Part shown: in pieces, positions 1 through 6,336 of the stretch
How positions within the stretch are numbered: the first letter of the stretch is position 1
Layout of the letters: every line of letters starts with the position of its first letter
Position numbers and translations under genes: made by a program
Assembly: GCA_031285415.1 (NCBI GenBank)
Contig: JAITWF010000075.1
Coordinates: 1-9,472, forward strand
From: Deferribacteraceae bacterium
GTDB lineage: Bacteria > Chrysiogenota > Deferribacteres > Deferribacterales > JAISNW01
Direction of reading: 5' to 3'
DNA length: 9,472 bases
The notes under the pieces: model-generated
Database searches by the model: none
Told to the model about the DNA's origin: nothing
The model's input: the letters and a program-made list of their open reading frames with translations, nothing else

Positions 1-40
1 CCTTGGGGGGAGGGTGCCCGAAGGGCGAGAGAGGGGTTCA
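1..40. repeat. GC-rich palindromic repeat fragment at window edge (REP-like)
   Basis: This purine-rich stretch contains a GCCC-GAA-GGGC hairpin (16-19 with 23-26), flanked by G runs (5-10 and 35-38), and lies just downstream of the ackA stop codon. It does not belong to any reading frame that looks like a gene. The layout (short hairpin plus G-rich or C-rich flanks in an intergenic gap) resembles dispersed palindromic elements found between genes in many bacteria. It is cut by the window boundary, so a left arm cannot be seen. It could also act as a weak transcription barrier after ackA, but no T-tract follows the hairpin on the minus strand. Being a dispersed repeat is inference. Confidence 0.4.
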
Positions 41-58
41 TTATGTTAGTTGTAATTT

Positions 59-1303
59 TTACGCAAATGAATATTTGTAGTGCATATGGTCGTCGTATGT
101 GCCATCAAGCACCCCAACGACATCCTCTATAAGCACTAACTCTTCGTTAGTTGGGATCATAAATACCTTTACAGGCGACTCCTCTGTAGAGATCATCGTC
201 TCACCAGAGCTAGAGACGGTAGCAAGATTTAGCTCTCTATCCAGAAAGACTCCAAAATGCTCCAGCCCCTCCATTACACCCTGCCGTATAATCCCAGAGT
301 TTTCGCCAACGCCAGCGGTAAACACTACAGCGTCGACCCTGCCGAGCGTTGCGGCGTACATACCGAAATACTTTTTAAGGCGGTAGATCTCCATATCGAC
401 GGCTAGTTTACACTGCTCATCACCCTTTTCTGCGCATTGCAAGATATCTCGACGGTCGACGTATTTATCGGTTATCCCTAAAAGCCCAGATTCTCTATTG
501 AGTGCGGCGGAGATAGCGTCGGCGGTCGTTCCGAGCTGTTGCTGCATATAGAGCGGTATTGCAGGATCTAGATCGCCAGATCTCGTCCCCATTATAGCAC
601 CCTCCAGCGGAGTGAAACCCATGGAGGTATCAACGCTGACGCCATTTTTGATAGCGGTCACGCTTACGCCGTTGCCGATATGCATGATGATAAGGTTACA
701 CTCTTTAGCTGGTTTACCGAGCATAACCGCCGCCCTTTTAGAGACGTATAGGTGGCTAGTACCGTGAAAGCCGTATCGGCGCACATGATGATCGTTGTAC
801 CACTTGCGAGGGATCGCATACTGATATGCAACCTCTGGCATACTCTGGTGGAACGCTGTATCAAATACCGCCACCTGCAACGCATTGGGCATTATCGATT
901 TAGCCGCACGAATTCCTGCTAGGTTTGGTGGATTATGTAGCGGCGCAAGCACCGATATCTTGCCAAGAAGATCCAGAGCAGTATCGGTGATTCGAGTGCT
1001 TCTTGTAAACCGATCACCACCATGGACAACTCTATGCCCAACGGCATAGATCTCTGACATGCTATTGATCTCGCCGTAGATACCATCTAAAAGCATGTTA
1101 ACTACGAGCGTAAGCGCATTGGCATGTGTGGTGAGCGTTGAATCTTTCAGTGTGCAACTTTTATCGAGGTTGCGGTGTTTTAGAGATGGCTCATCAAGCC
1201 CGATCTTCTCTACGACCCCAAGACAGTCCACACGTTTATACTTCCAGTCGTAGAGCTGATACTTTAAGGAGGAGCTACCGCAATTTAAGGCGAGTATCTT
1301 CAT
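59..1303 (-). CDS. ackA: Acetate kinase
   Basis: Acetate kinase (ASKHA fold) interconverts acetyl phosphate plus ADP with acetate plus ATP in the cytosol, and forms the second half of the Pta-AckA pathway. At 414 residues it is slightly longer than the usual ~400. The N-terminal phosphate-binding motif NCGSSSLKYQLY starts at N7. HRVVHGG supplies R91, FDTAFH supplies D148, YGFHGTSH supplies H180, HIGNGVS starts at H208, and MGTRSGDLDP supplies R241. These fall on the same numbers as the catalytic residues of the Methanosarcina thermophila enzyme. GGVGEN-like TAGVGENSG (329-337) and TNEE (E387, family E384) complete the ATP and metal site. The start ATG is one base after the pta stop, with AGGAG (1308-1312) inside the end of pta, so translation is probably coupled. 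The C-terminal dozen residues are rich in His and Tyr and are not conserved. No inactivating change is seen. Confidence 0.97.
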   Translation of the reverse strand: MKILALNCGSSSLKYQLYDWKYKRVDCLGVVEKIGLDEPSLKHRNLDKSCTLKDSTLTTHANALTLVVNMLLDGIYGEINSMSEIYAVGHRVVHGGDRFTRSTRITDTALDLLGKISVLAPLHNPPNLAGIRAAKSIMPNALQVAVFDTAFHQSMPEVAYQYAIPRKWYNDHHVRRYGFHGTSHLYVSKRAAVMLGKPAKECNLIIMHIGNGVSVTAIKNGVSVDTSMGFTPLEGAIMGTRSGDLDPAIPLYMQQQLGTTADAISAALNRESGLLGITDKYVDRRDILQCAEKGDEQCKLAVDMEIYRLKKYFGMYAATLGRVDAVVFTAGVGENSGIIRQGVMEGLEHFGVFLDRELNLATVSSSGETMISTEESPVKVFMIPTNEELVLIEDVVGVLDGTYDDHMHYKYSFA

Positions 1304-1304
1304 A

Positions 1305-2303
1305 CTACTCCTGTACGCTTGTGATAGCGACCATATCGACGATATCCTCTGCGCTACAGCCTCTTGATAGATCGTTTATCGGCTTTGCAAAACCTTGTAT
1401 GATAGGCCCTATCGCACGAGCATCGGCAAAACGTTCTACAAGTTTATATCCGATGTTGCCAGCGTCTAGATTTGGGAAGATTAATATATTAGCACGCCCT
1501 GCAACAGTGCTGCCTGGGGCTTTTCTGTCTGCTACAGTGGGGATAATGGCGGCGTCGAGCTGCATTTCACCATCTACCATAAGCCCTGGCGCACGATCTC
1601 GAAGTGTTCTAACCGCTGTTGCGACCTTCTGCGTATTAGAGTGTTCCGCACTGCCCTTTGTAGAGAACGATAGCATAGCAATTCGTGGCTCCGCATGCAG
1701 AAGTAGTTTGCAATTTTCCGCTGTAGACATTGCGATATCGGCAAGTTGATCGGCGTTTGGATCAGGGTTTACGGCACTATCGGCAAATAGCAGTGTACCA
1801 TTCTCCCCAAACTCTGTTTTGTTGGTATCCATTATAAAGAAGGAGGAGACGGTCTTTGAAGCGCCCTTTGAACCAACAACCTTTAATCCAGCACGCAGTA
1901 CATCGGCAGTCATGCTAGTCGCTCCAGCTACAGAGCCGTGGGCAACCCCCTCTTTAACAAGCATTGCGCCAAAGTATAGCGCATTTATCATCGAGTACGA
2001 CGCCTCCTCTTCGGTCATCCCTTTAGCTTTGCGCATTTCGTAGTATTTTCTTGTGTATTCGCCAAGTTTAGGGTCTTTAGCAGGCTCCATCACCTGTATA
2101 TCAGGGGAGGAGGTGTCGACCCCCTCTGCCTTTAGAGCGGCGGTGACGGTATTAATATCTCCAAGGATTATGAGTTTGGCAAGTTTCTCTTTTAATATCG
2201 TGGCTGCGGCCTTGATTGTGCGATGGTCGCCCCCTTCGGGAAGCACGATAGTTCTATTTAGTGTCGCTGCTTTCTGATGAAATGATTCCAGTAAATTGCT
2301 CAT
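1305..2303 (-). CDS. pta: Phosphate acetyltransferase, short form
   Basis: This enzyme transfers the acetyl group between acetyl-CoA and phosphate to give acetyl phosphate, the substrate of AckA encoded immediately downstream. At 332 residues it is the short class, a single PTA_PTB domain without the N-terminal P-loop and DRTGG regulatory domains of the ~700-residue enterobacterial enzyme. Family motifs seen in order are IVLPEGGDHRTIKAA near residues 19-33, GSVAGATSMTADVLRAG (about 123-139), a segment with NGTLLFADSAVNPDPNADQLADIA (about 168-191), MLSFSTKGSA, the aspartate-rich VDGEMQLDAAI, and IFPNLDAGNIGYKL towards the C-terminus. The start ATG has AAGGAG seven bases upstream. Pta is transcribed divergently from rplU. 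It is the first gene of a two-gene unit with ackA. Confidence 0.96.
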   Translation of the reverse strand: MSNLLESFHQKAATLNRTIVLPEGGDHRTIKAAATILKEKLAKLIILGDINTVTAALKAEGVDTSSPDIQVMEPAKDPKLGEYTRKYYEMRKAKGMTEEEASYSMINALYFGAMLVKEGVAHGSVAGATSMTADVLRAGLKVVGSKGASKTVSSFFIMDTNKTEFGENGTLLFADSAVNPDPNADQLADIAMSTAENCKLLLHAEPRIAMLSFSTKGSAEHSNTQKVATAVRTLRDRAPGLMVDGEMQLDAAIIPTVADRKAPGSTVAGRANILIFPNLDAGNIGYKLVERFADARAIGPIIQGFAKPINDLSRGCSAEDIVDMVAITSVQE

Positions 2304-2310
2304 AAATTAA

Positions 2311-2316
2311 CTCCTT
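2311..2316 (-). promoter_or_regulatory. Ribosome binding site of pta
   Basis: On the minus strand this reads AAGGAG, a near-perfect Shine-Dalgarno sequence, followed by seven A/T-rich bases and then the pta ATG (2303-2301). It fixes the pta start. I could not identify a convincing sigma-70 promoter for pta in the remaining minus-strand upstream sequence. TATGAT (minus strand, 2338-2333) is the best -10 candidate but lacks a good -35. Confidence 0.75.
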
Positions 2317-2392
2317 AACAGGCTGTCAGGGTATCATAAAAGAGGGGGAATGTATAGGAGAAAGTAGATTGTACGGTTAGGCTAAAAAGTGC

Positions 2393-2421
2393 TTGACAAA
2401 TTTTGTATCTCAAGCTAGAGT
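2393..2421 (+). promoter_or_regulatory. Sigma-70-type promoter of rplU-rpmA
   Basis: A perfect -35 box TTGACA (2393-2398) is followed after exactly 17 bases by TAGAGT (2416-2421), a 4-of-6 match to the -10 consensus. The start of transcription would fall near 2428, giving a short leader of about 24 bases before the rplU ATG. Two overlapping short dyads surround the -10 and start region: TAGAG/CTCTA (2416-2420 and 2428-2432) and CTTAG/CTAAG (2423-2427 and 2430-2434). They might be an operator or leader structure, but both are short enough to be chance. Confidence 0.65.
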
Positions 2422-2438
2422 TCTTAGCTCTAAGTGAC

Positions 2439-2443
2439 GGAGG
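2439..2443 (+). promoter_or_regulatory. Ribosome binding site of rplU
   Basis: GGAGG lies eight bases before the ATG at 2452 and is a strong Shine-Dalgarno sequence, as expected for a highly expressed ribosomal protein gene. Confidence 0.75.
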
Positions 2444-2451
2444 TTAGTTGA

Positions 2452-2763
2452 ATGCTGGCAGTTATAAAAACAGGCGGTAAGCAGTACACAGTAGCAGAAG
2501 GGGATGTTCTGAATGTGGAACTCTTAGGCGTTGAAGATGGTTCTACATATAAGTTTGAAGAAGTTTTGATGATCTCTAACGATGGAGATGTTAAGCTTGG
2601 CACGCCAAATATAACAGGCGCAACTGTTGAAGCTGAAGTTATCGGTGGCGATAGAGGCGAAAAGATCTTGGTTTTCAAAAGAAAACCACGTAAAGATTAT
2701 CGCAAACGTATAGGACATCGTCAGAGCTATACTAGAGTTAAAATTACTAAGATCATAGGATAA
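2452..2763 (+). CDS. rplU: 50S ribosomal protein L21
   Basis: L21 binds 23S rRNA in the large ribosomal subunit. The protein has 103 residues, exactly the usual length. It opens with MLAVIKTGGKQYTVAEGD (family form M-Y/L-AVIKTGGKQY), has KLGTPNITGATVEAEVIG in the middle and ends with the basic signature KRKPRKDYRKRIGHRQSYTRVKITKI, where the family has K-x-Y-R-R/K-x-x-GHRQ. It is the first gene of an rplU-rpmA pair and has its own strong promoter and Shine-Dalgarno sequence. The stop codon overlaps the ribosome binding site of rpmA, and the two genes are 11 bases apart, a classic bacterial arrangement. Nothing unusual is seen. Confidence 0.98.
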   Translation: MLAVIKTGGKQYTVAEGDVLNVELLGVEDGSTYKFEEVLMISNDGDVKLGTPNITGATVEAEVIGGDRGEKILVFKRKPRKDYRKRIGHRQSYTRVKITKIIG

Positions 2764-2774
2764 GGTGAACTAAC

Positions 2775-3038
2775 ATGGCACATAAAAAAGCTGGTGGAAG
2801 TACCAGGAACGGAAGAGATAGTAACAGTAAACGCCTAGGCGTTAAAAAATATGGCGGCGAAGTAGTTATCGCTGGCAACATCATCATCCGTCAGCGTGGC
2901 ACCAAATATAAAGTTGGCAATAACGTTGGCATAGGCAGAGACCACACACTGTTCGCCTTAATCGATGGATATGTGAAGTTTGAAGAGAAGGGTCATAAGG
3001 GCATGTTTGTATCTGTATACAACGAGCGCATGGCTTAA
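2775..3038 (+). CDS. rpmA: 50S ribosomal protein L27
   Basis: L27 sits near the peptidyl transferase centre, and its N-terminal tail reaches towards the P-site tRNA. The 87-residue product starts MAHKKAGGSTRNGRDS, then KRLGVKKYGGE, AGNIIIRQRGTKY, VGIGRDHTLFALIDG and VKFE, all family hallmarks. It begins directly with MAHKK and lacks the cleaved N-terminal extension of Firmicutes L27, which supports a Gram-negative host. AAGGTG (2762-2767), overlapping the rplU stop, serves as ribosome binding site with seven bases to the ATG. A Rho-independent terminator lies 35 bases after the stop. Confidence 0.98.
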   Translation: MAHKKAGGSTRNGRDSNSKRLGVKKYGGEVVIAGNIIIRQRGTKYKVGNNVGIGRDHTLFALIDGYVKFEEKGHKGMFVSVYNERMA

Positions 3039-3073
3039 TTCGCTTCCGATCTTTTAGATAGTTGTTTATACTG

Positions 3074-3105
3074 ACGGCAGGGAGAGTACTCTTTGCCGTT
3101 TTTTT
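3074..3105 (+). terminator. Rho-independent terminator after rplU-rpmA
   Basis: The outer stem ACGGCA (3074-3079) pairs perfectly with TGCCGT (3094-3099). An inner partly paired region GAGA/TCTT encloses GTAC. The stem runs directly into seven consecutive T residues (3099-3105). This is a textbook intrinsic terminator. It separates the two ribosomal protein genes from obg, although some read-through is possible. Confidence 0.85.
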
Positions 3106-3119
3106 GTTTAAAGCTATTA

Positions 3120-3143
3120 TTCCCCTTCGCCAGCGAAGGAGAA
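3120..3143. repeat. Imperfect palindrome in the rpmA-obg gap
   Basis: CCTTCGC (3124-3130) and GCGAAGG (3133-3139) are perfect inverted arms around CA. After one C/A mismatch (3123/3140), pairing continues for three more base pairs (TTC at 3120-3122 with GAA at 3141-3143). An RNA would fold as CCTTCG with a CCAG loop. No T-tract follows, so it is not an intrinsic terminator. It may be a dispersed palindromic element, a protein-binding site or a leader hairpin of obg read-through transcripts. I cannot tell which. Confidence 0.5.
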
Positions 3144-3155
3144 CTTAAAGCTGCC

Positions 3156-3184
3156 TTGCACTGTACAATCTAAATAGCTTTACT
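3156..3184 (+). promoter_or_regulatory. Weak candidate promoter region for obg
   Basis: A promoter is expected between the terminator at 3074-3105 and obg. The best elements seen are TTGCAC (3156-3161) as a possible -35 box and TACAAT (3164-3169) as a good -10-like hexamer, but the two are not correctly spaced with each other. TACAAT has no good -35 partner at 16-18 bases. TTGCAC pairs at 17 bases with TTTACT (3179-3184), which would leave almost no leader. The exact promoter is unresolved. Confidence 0.25.
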
Positions 3185-3190
3185 AAGGAG
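3185..3190 (+). promoter_or_regulatory. Ribosome binding site deciding the obg start
   Basis: AAGGAG ends five bases before ATG 3196 but only two bases before the TTG at 3193, which is in the same frame. Two bases is too close for normal initiation, so the ATG is the better start. The protein then begins MKFVD, as in other Obg proteins. Confidence 0.8.
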
Positions 3191-3195
3191 CTTTG

Positions 3196-4212
3196 ATGAA
3201 ATTCGTAGATACACTCACAATGACGGTCGAGGGTGGTCATGGCGGCAACGGCGTGATTAGCTTCCGTCGTGAAAAATATGTGCCAAAGGGTGGCCCCGAT
3301 GGCGGTCATGGCGGCGTTGGCGGCGACGTTGTGCTTCGTGGCGATAAAGGTACGCAGACGCTTCTAGACCTACGCTATAAACGAGCGTACAAAGCTGAAA
3401 ATGGTGAAAATGGCAGAGGCAGAGACCAGACTGGGCACTCTGGGGCTGATCTTATAATTCCTGTTCCGTTTGGAACGATCGTATATGACGAGGAGAGCGG
3501 CGAAGTTATCGTGGATATATCGGAGGAGCTTCCAGAGTTTATCCTGGCGCACGGCGGCAGAGGCGGACGTGGCAACAGCGCATTCGCTACCCCTACGCAG
3601 AGGGCTCCTCGCACGCAAGAGGATGGTGAGGCTGGCGAGTTCAGATCTGTACGTCTAGAGCTGAAACTTATTGCGGATGTCGGCATAGTGGGCAGCCCTA
3701 ACGCTGGTAAATCCACATTTATATCGGTAGTATCGGCGGCAAAGCCTAAGATTGCGGACTATCCGTTCACAACGCTTGCTCCTGTGCTTGGAGTGGTAAA
3801 AGATTCATACGGCGGTGCCTTTGTAATCGCTGATATGCCAGGGCTTGTAGAGGGTGCACACACTGGTGTAGGCTTGGGGCTTCAATTTCTGCGACATATC
3901 GAGCGCACTCGTATTCTACTGCACTTTATCGATTCCTCCGATGAGGTATCGATGATCGATAGATATCTTGCTATCAGGCAGGAGCTTGACTCTTACGAGG
4001 CTGGCGAGGGCTTTGATATCCTTGATAAAGAGGAGATCCTTGTAGCTACAAAGATCGATTCTGCAAATCAGGATAACCTTACAGAGTTTGCAGAGTATGC
4101 AAAGGGGCTTGGAAAGAAGTTTTTCAAGATATCGTCGCTGAGTAAAGATGGCGTAGCGGAGCTAATCGGATGTATAACAGGTATGCTAAGAGAAGAGTCG
4201 GAGGGTTATTAA
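3196..4212 (+). CDS. obg: Obg-family GTPase (ribosome assembly, stress)
   Basis: Obg/CgtA is an essential GTP-binding protein that associates with the 50S subunit during late assembly and links it to the stringent response. The 338-residue product has the glycine-rich Obg fold first (about 1-158, with GGHGGNG, GGPDGGHGG and GGRGGRGN). The G domain follows: G1 GSPNAGKST (166-174), G2 around YPFTTLAP (189-196), G3 DMPGL (213-217), G4 TKID (285-288) and G5 SSL (313-315). The G4 box has Thr where most Obg proteins have Asn (NKxD). TKxD is functional in Ras-like GTPases, so activity is still expected. There is no OCT domain or long acidic tail after the G domain. Gene order rplU-rpmA-obg is classical, but here a terminator lies before obg. 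The last 43 bases overlap the next gene. Confidence 0.97.
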   Translation: MKFVDTLTMTVEGGHGGNGVISFRREKYVPKGGPDGGHGGVGGDVVLRGDKGTQTLLDLRYKRAYKAENGENGRGRDQTGHSGADLIIPVPFGTIVYDEESGEVIVDISEELPEFILAHGGRGGRGNSAFATPTQRAPRTQEDGEAGEFRSVRLELKLIADVGIVGSPNAGKSTFISVVSAAKPKIADYPFTTLAPVLGVVKDSYGGAFVIADMPGLVEGAHTGVGLGLQFLRHIERTRILLHFIDSSDEVSMIDRYLAIRQELDSYEAGEGFDILDKEEILVATKIDSANQDNLTEFAEYAKGLGKKFFKISSLSKDGVAELIGCITGMLREESEGY

Positions 4213-4652
4213 CCTCTGTAGCTGATCTTTTTAAAGAGCAGTCCAGTGGAGATAACTCGCACTATAAGCGTCTTGCCGATATAATGCACCTCAAGCGTAG
4301 CTGGGTGGATCTTGTCGGTGCGCAGATTGCAAAGAACTCCTTCCCATACCGCATAAAGGATAATGTACTGCTGGTATCTGTGGCAGACCCGATCTTTATT
4401 GCAGAGCTTCCGTATATTAAAGATGAGCTACTCGTGAGGATCTCTAAGGAGATTCCTCTGATCTCTGACGTGCGCTTTACGCTATCAAAGGTGAAGGCTA
4501 AGGTGAAAAAACGGACGAAGCCGCTACGGAAGCTAACAGAGATCGAGGCGACGGAGATCGACAGGCTATCGAGCGTTATAACAGATGATAAGATTCGAGA
4601 CGCATATAGAAAGGCATTTCTAGCATATAAGGGAAGGCATAATGAACGTTAA
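4170..4652 (+). CDS. DUF721 protein, DciA-like helicase loader
   Basis: The 160-residue protein resembles DUF721/DciA proteins, which bind the replicative helicase DnaB and act in its loading in bacteria lacking DnaC or DnaI. The KH-like core spans about residues 35-110: a helix with LKRSWVDLVGAQIAKNSFPYRI (family W-x-x-x-G...H/NS-P), then DNVLLVSVADPIFIAEL and a segment ending VRFTLSKVK. A basic linker (about 107-121) and a helical C-terminal tail follow. The family aromatic in the position before -EL is replaced by Phe-Ile. The ATG at 4170 lies inside obg, with CGGAG eight bases upstream. The next in-frame start codon is ATG 4284, which would cut into the domain, so the overlapping start is preferred. 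Its last 11 bases overlap the SulP gene. Family assignment is fairly sure; the helicase role is known for the family and not shown here. Confidence 0.75.
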   Translation: MYNRYAKRRVGGLLTSVADLFKEQSSGDNSHYKRLADIMHLKRSWVDLVGAQIAKNSFPYRIKDNVLLVSVADPIFIAELPYIKDELLVRISKEIPLISDVRFTLSKVKAKVKKRTKPLRKLTEIEATEIDRLSSVITDDKIRDAYRKAFLAYKGRHNER

Positions 4653-6336
4653 ACTTGCCAAAATTACACCTAAACTTTTTGAAACTCTAAAGAGAGGCTA
4701 CAGCAAGAAAGATCTTGTAAAGGATCTAACGGCGGGCTTCACAGTCGGTATCGTTGCGTTGCCGCTTGCATTAGCGTTTGCCATCGCCTCTGGTGTACCG
4801 CCAGAGAAGGGGCTTATCACCGCCATTGTGGCTGGTTTCTTCATCTCCTTCCTTGGTGGCTCCAAATATCAGATCGGAGGGCCTACCGGCGCATTCGTCG
4901 TTATAGTATACGGCGTTGTGGCTCGGCACGGCTACGATGGGCTTATAATCGCTACAATCATGGCAGGTATCCTATTATTTATCTTTGGATACTCTCGCCT
5001 TGGCACATATATAAAGTTTATCCCATACCCTGTCACCACTGGATTTACCGCTGGTATCGGTATAGTGCTTGTCTCGACAGAGCTAAAAGATTTCTTCGGA
5101 TTCAATATAGATGGCTCTTTGTCGCCGCACTTCATTGAAAAGTGCATACAGTACGCAAGCTCCGCCCATACGATCAATCTATACGCCGTTGCAATAGGGT
5201 TACTGACGATTGTTTTGACGGTTGCGATCAGGCAGAAGGTGCGAAAGATCCCTGCCCATATCTTTGCAATCGCAATATCGACGGCAGTTGTGGCGATCTT
5301 TAATCTCCCTGTAGATACGATTAAAAGTGTATTCGGCGGTATTCCTAACAGTATCCCAATGCCAACAATGCCAGAGGTTACGCTAGAGCGGATCCGCTTA
5401 CTTCTGCCAGACGCTATTACGATAGCGATCTTAGCAGGGATAGAGTCGCTCCTATCGGCAGTTATCGCAGATGGAATGACAGGCGACAGACACGACTCTA
5501 ATACAGAGCTGATCGGACAGGCAGCAGGGAACTTCTTCTCTGGTATCTTCGGCGGTATCCCTGCCACAGGGGCGATCGCTAGGACTGTTACTAACGTTAA
5601 ATTAGGCGCACGAAGCCCAATCTCTGGGATAGTTCACGCCGTAACTCTTCTATTGCTAATGCTCTTCCTTGCCGACGTTGCGGAGCTGATTCCGATGACG
5701 GCGATCGCTGGTATTCTGATGGTTATCTCGTGGGATATGATAAATGTGAAGGAGTTATGGGCGTTTCGGCGATCCCCTAGAAGCGATTTGGCTGTGATGT
5801 TGGTTGCGCTATCGCTGACGGTTTTATTAGATATCACCGTTGCCGTTCAGGCAGGCGTTGTTATGGCGGCGCTACTATTTATGAAGCGCATGAGCGATGT
5901 GACGAACCTCGAGATTATTGCTGACGCTAGCGGCGACGAGCATGTATCGGATCCTGACTCTATTGAAAATAAGATCGTGCCAGCTGGCGTAGGTGTTTAC
6001 GAGATTAATGGGCCCTTCTTCTTCGGTGTGGCGGATAAACTAGTGCAGACCCTTGAATCGATCAACAATATGCCGAAAGTTTTTATATTGAGAATGCGCA
6101 AGGTGCCTACGATCGACGCTACAGGTATGCACGCCCTGCGAAACTTCTACGCCCACTGCAAAAAGAACGATGTCACGCTTGTGCTATCGGGGATCGGCAT
6201 GCAATCAAGCACACGCCGAGTGATCGAAAACGATGGATTTATCGAATTGGTGGGGAAGGAGAATGTGCAGACCCATATCGACTTTGCGCTTGCAAGGGCG
6301 CAGGTAATTCTATATCAGCTGGGCGAAGATGTTTAA
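4642..6336 (+). CDS. SulP/SLC26-family anion transporter with STAS domain
   Basis: This inner-membrane secondary transporter of 564 residues belongs to the SulP family, whose members carry sulfate, bicarbonate, dicarboxylates or other anions. The N-terminal membrane part (about 28-415) shows the SulP signature SKYQIGGPTGAF (74-85), TTGFTAGIGIVL (132-143), the conserved GIESLLSAVIADGMTGDRHDSNTELIGQ-type region starting near 266 (given in part: E268, D277, H284, N287, E289) and IPATGAIARTVTN (306-318). The cytosolic STAS domain (about 445-550) includes VYEINGPFFFG and the RMRKVPTIDATGMHAL segment (484-499). About a dozen hydrophobic helices fit the 14-segment UraA-like fold. No residue tells sulfate from bicarbonate with certainty, and no cysteine biosynthesis or carbonic anhydrase gene is adjacent. 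It starts inside the end of the DUF721 gene, preceded by GGGAAGG, and its stop overlaps the next gene's start. Confidence 0.93.
   Translation: MNVKLAKITPKLFETLKRGYSKKDLVKDLTAGFTVGIVALPLALAFAIASGVPPEKGLITAIVAGFFISFLGGSKYQIGGPTGAFVVIVYGVVARHGYDGLIIATIMAGILLFIFGYSRLGTYIKFIPYPVTTGFTAGIGIVLVSTELKDFFGFNIDGSLSPHFIEKCIQYASSAHTINLYAVAIGLLTIVLTVAIRQKVRKIPAHIFAIAISTAVVAIFNLPVDTIKSVFGGIPNSIPMPTMPEVTLERIRLLLPDAITIAILAGIESLLSAVIADGMTGDRHDSNTELIGQAAGNFFSGIFGGIPATGAIARTVTNVKLGARSPISGIVHAVTLLLLMLFLADVAELIPMTAIAGILMVISWDMINVKELWAFRRSPRSDLAVMLVALSLTVLLDITVAVQAGVVMAALLFMKRMSDVTNLEIIADASGDEHVSDPDSIENKIVPAGVGVYEINGPFFFGVADKLVQTLESINNMPKVFILRMRKVPTIDATGMHALRNFYAHCKKNDVTLVLSGIGMQSSTRRVIENDGFIELVGKENVQTHIDFALARAQVILYQLGEDV

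Noticed and set aside
1138..1749. 203-residue plus-strand open frame across the ackA-pta junction
   Set aside because: It lies antisense to two clearly conserved genes, starts inside one and ends inside the other, has low-complexity Ser/Arg/Thr-rich sequence and no recognisable motif.
3193..3195. TTG at 3193 as the obg start
   Set aside because: It is only two bases after the AAGGAG ribosome binding site; ATG 3196 has normal spacing and gives the family N-terminus MKFVD.
4932..5567. 211-residue minus-strand open frame inside the SulP gene
   Set aside because: It is an antisense shadow of a strongly conserved membrane protein. Its hydrophobic-looking repeats of Ile, Ser and Pro mirror the hydrophobic codons of the real gene.
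5572..5708. Two GCGATCGC octamers (5572-5579 and 5701-5708) resembling cyanobacterial HIP1
   Set aside because: Both are in frame as Ala-Ile-Ala codons in the SulP gene, only two occur, and nothing else in the window points to a cyanobacterium.
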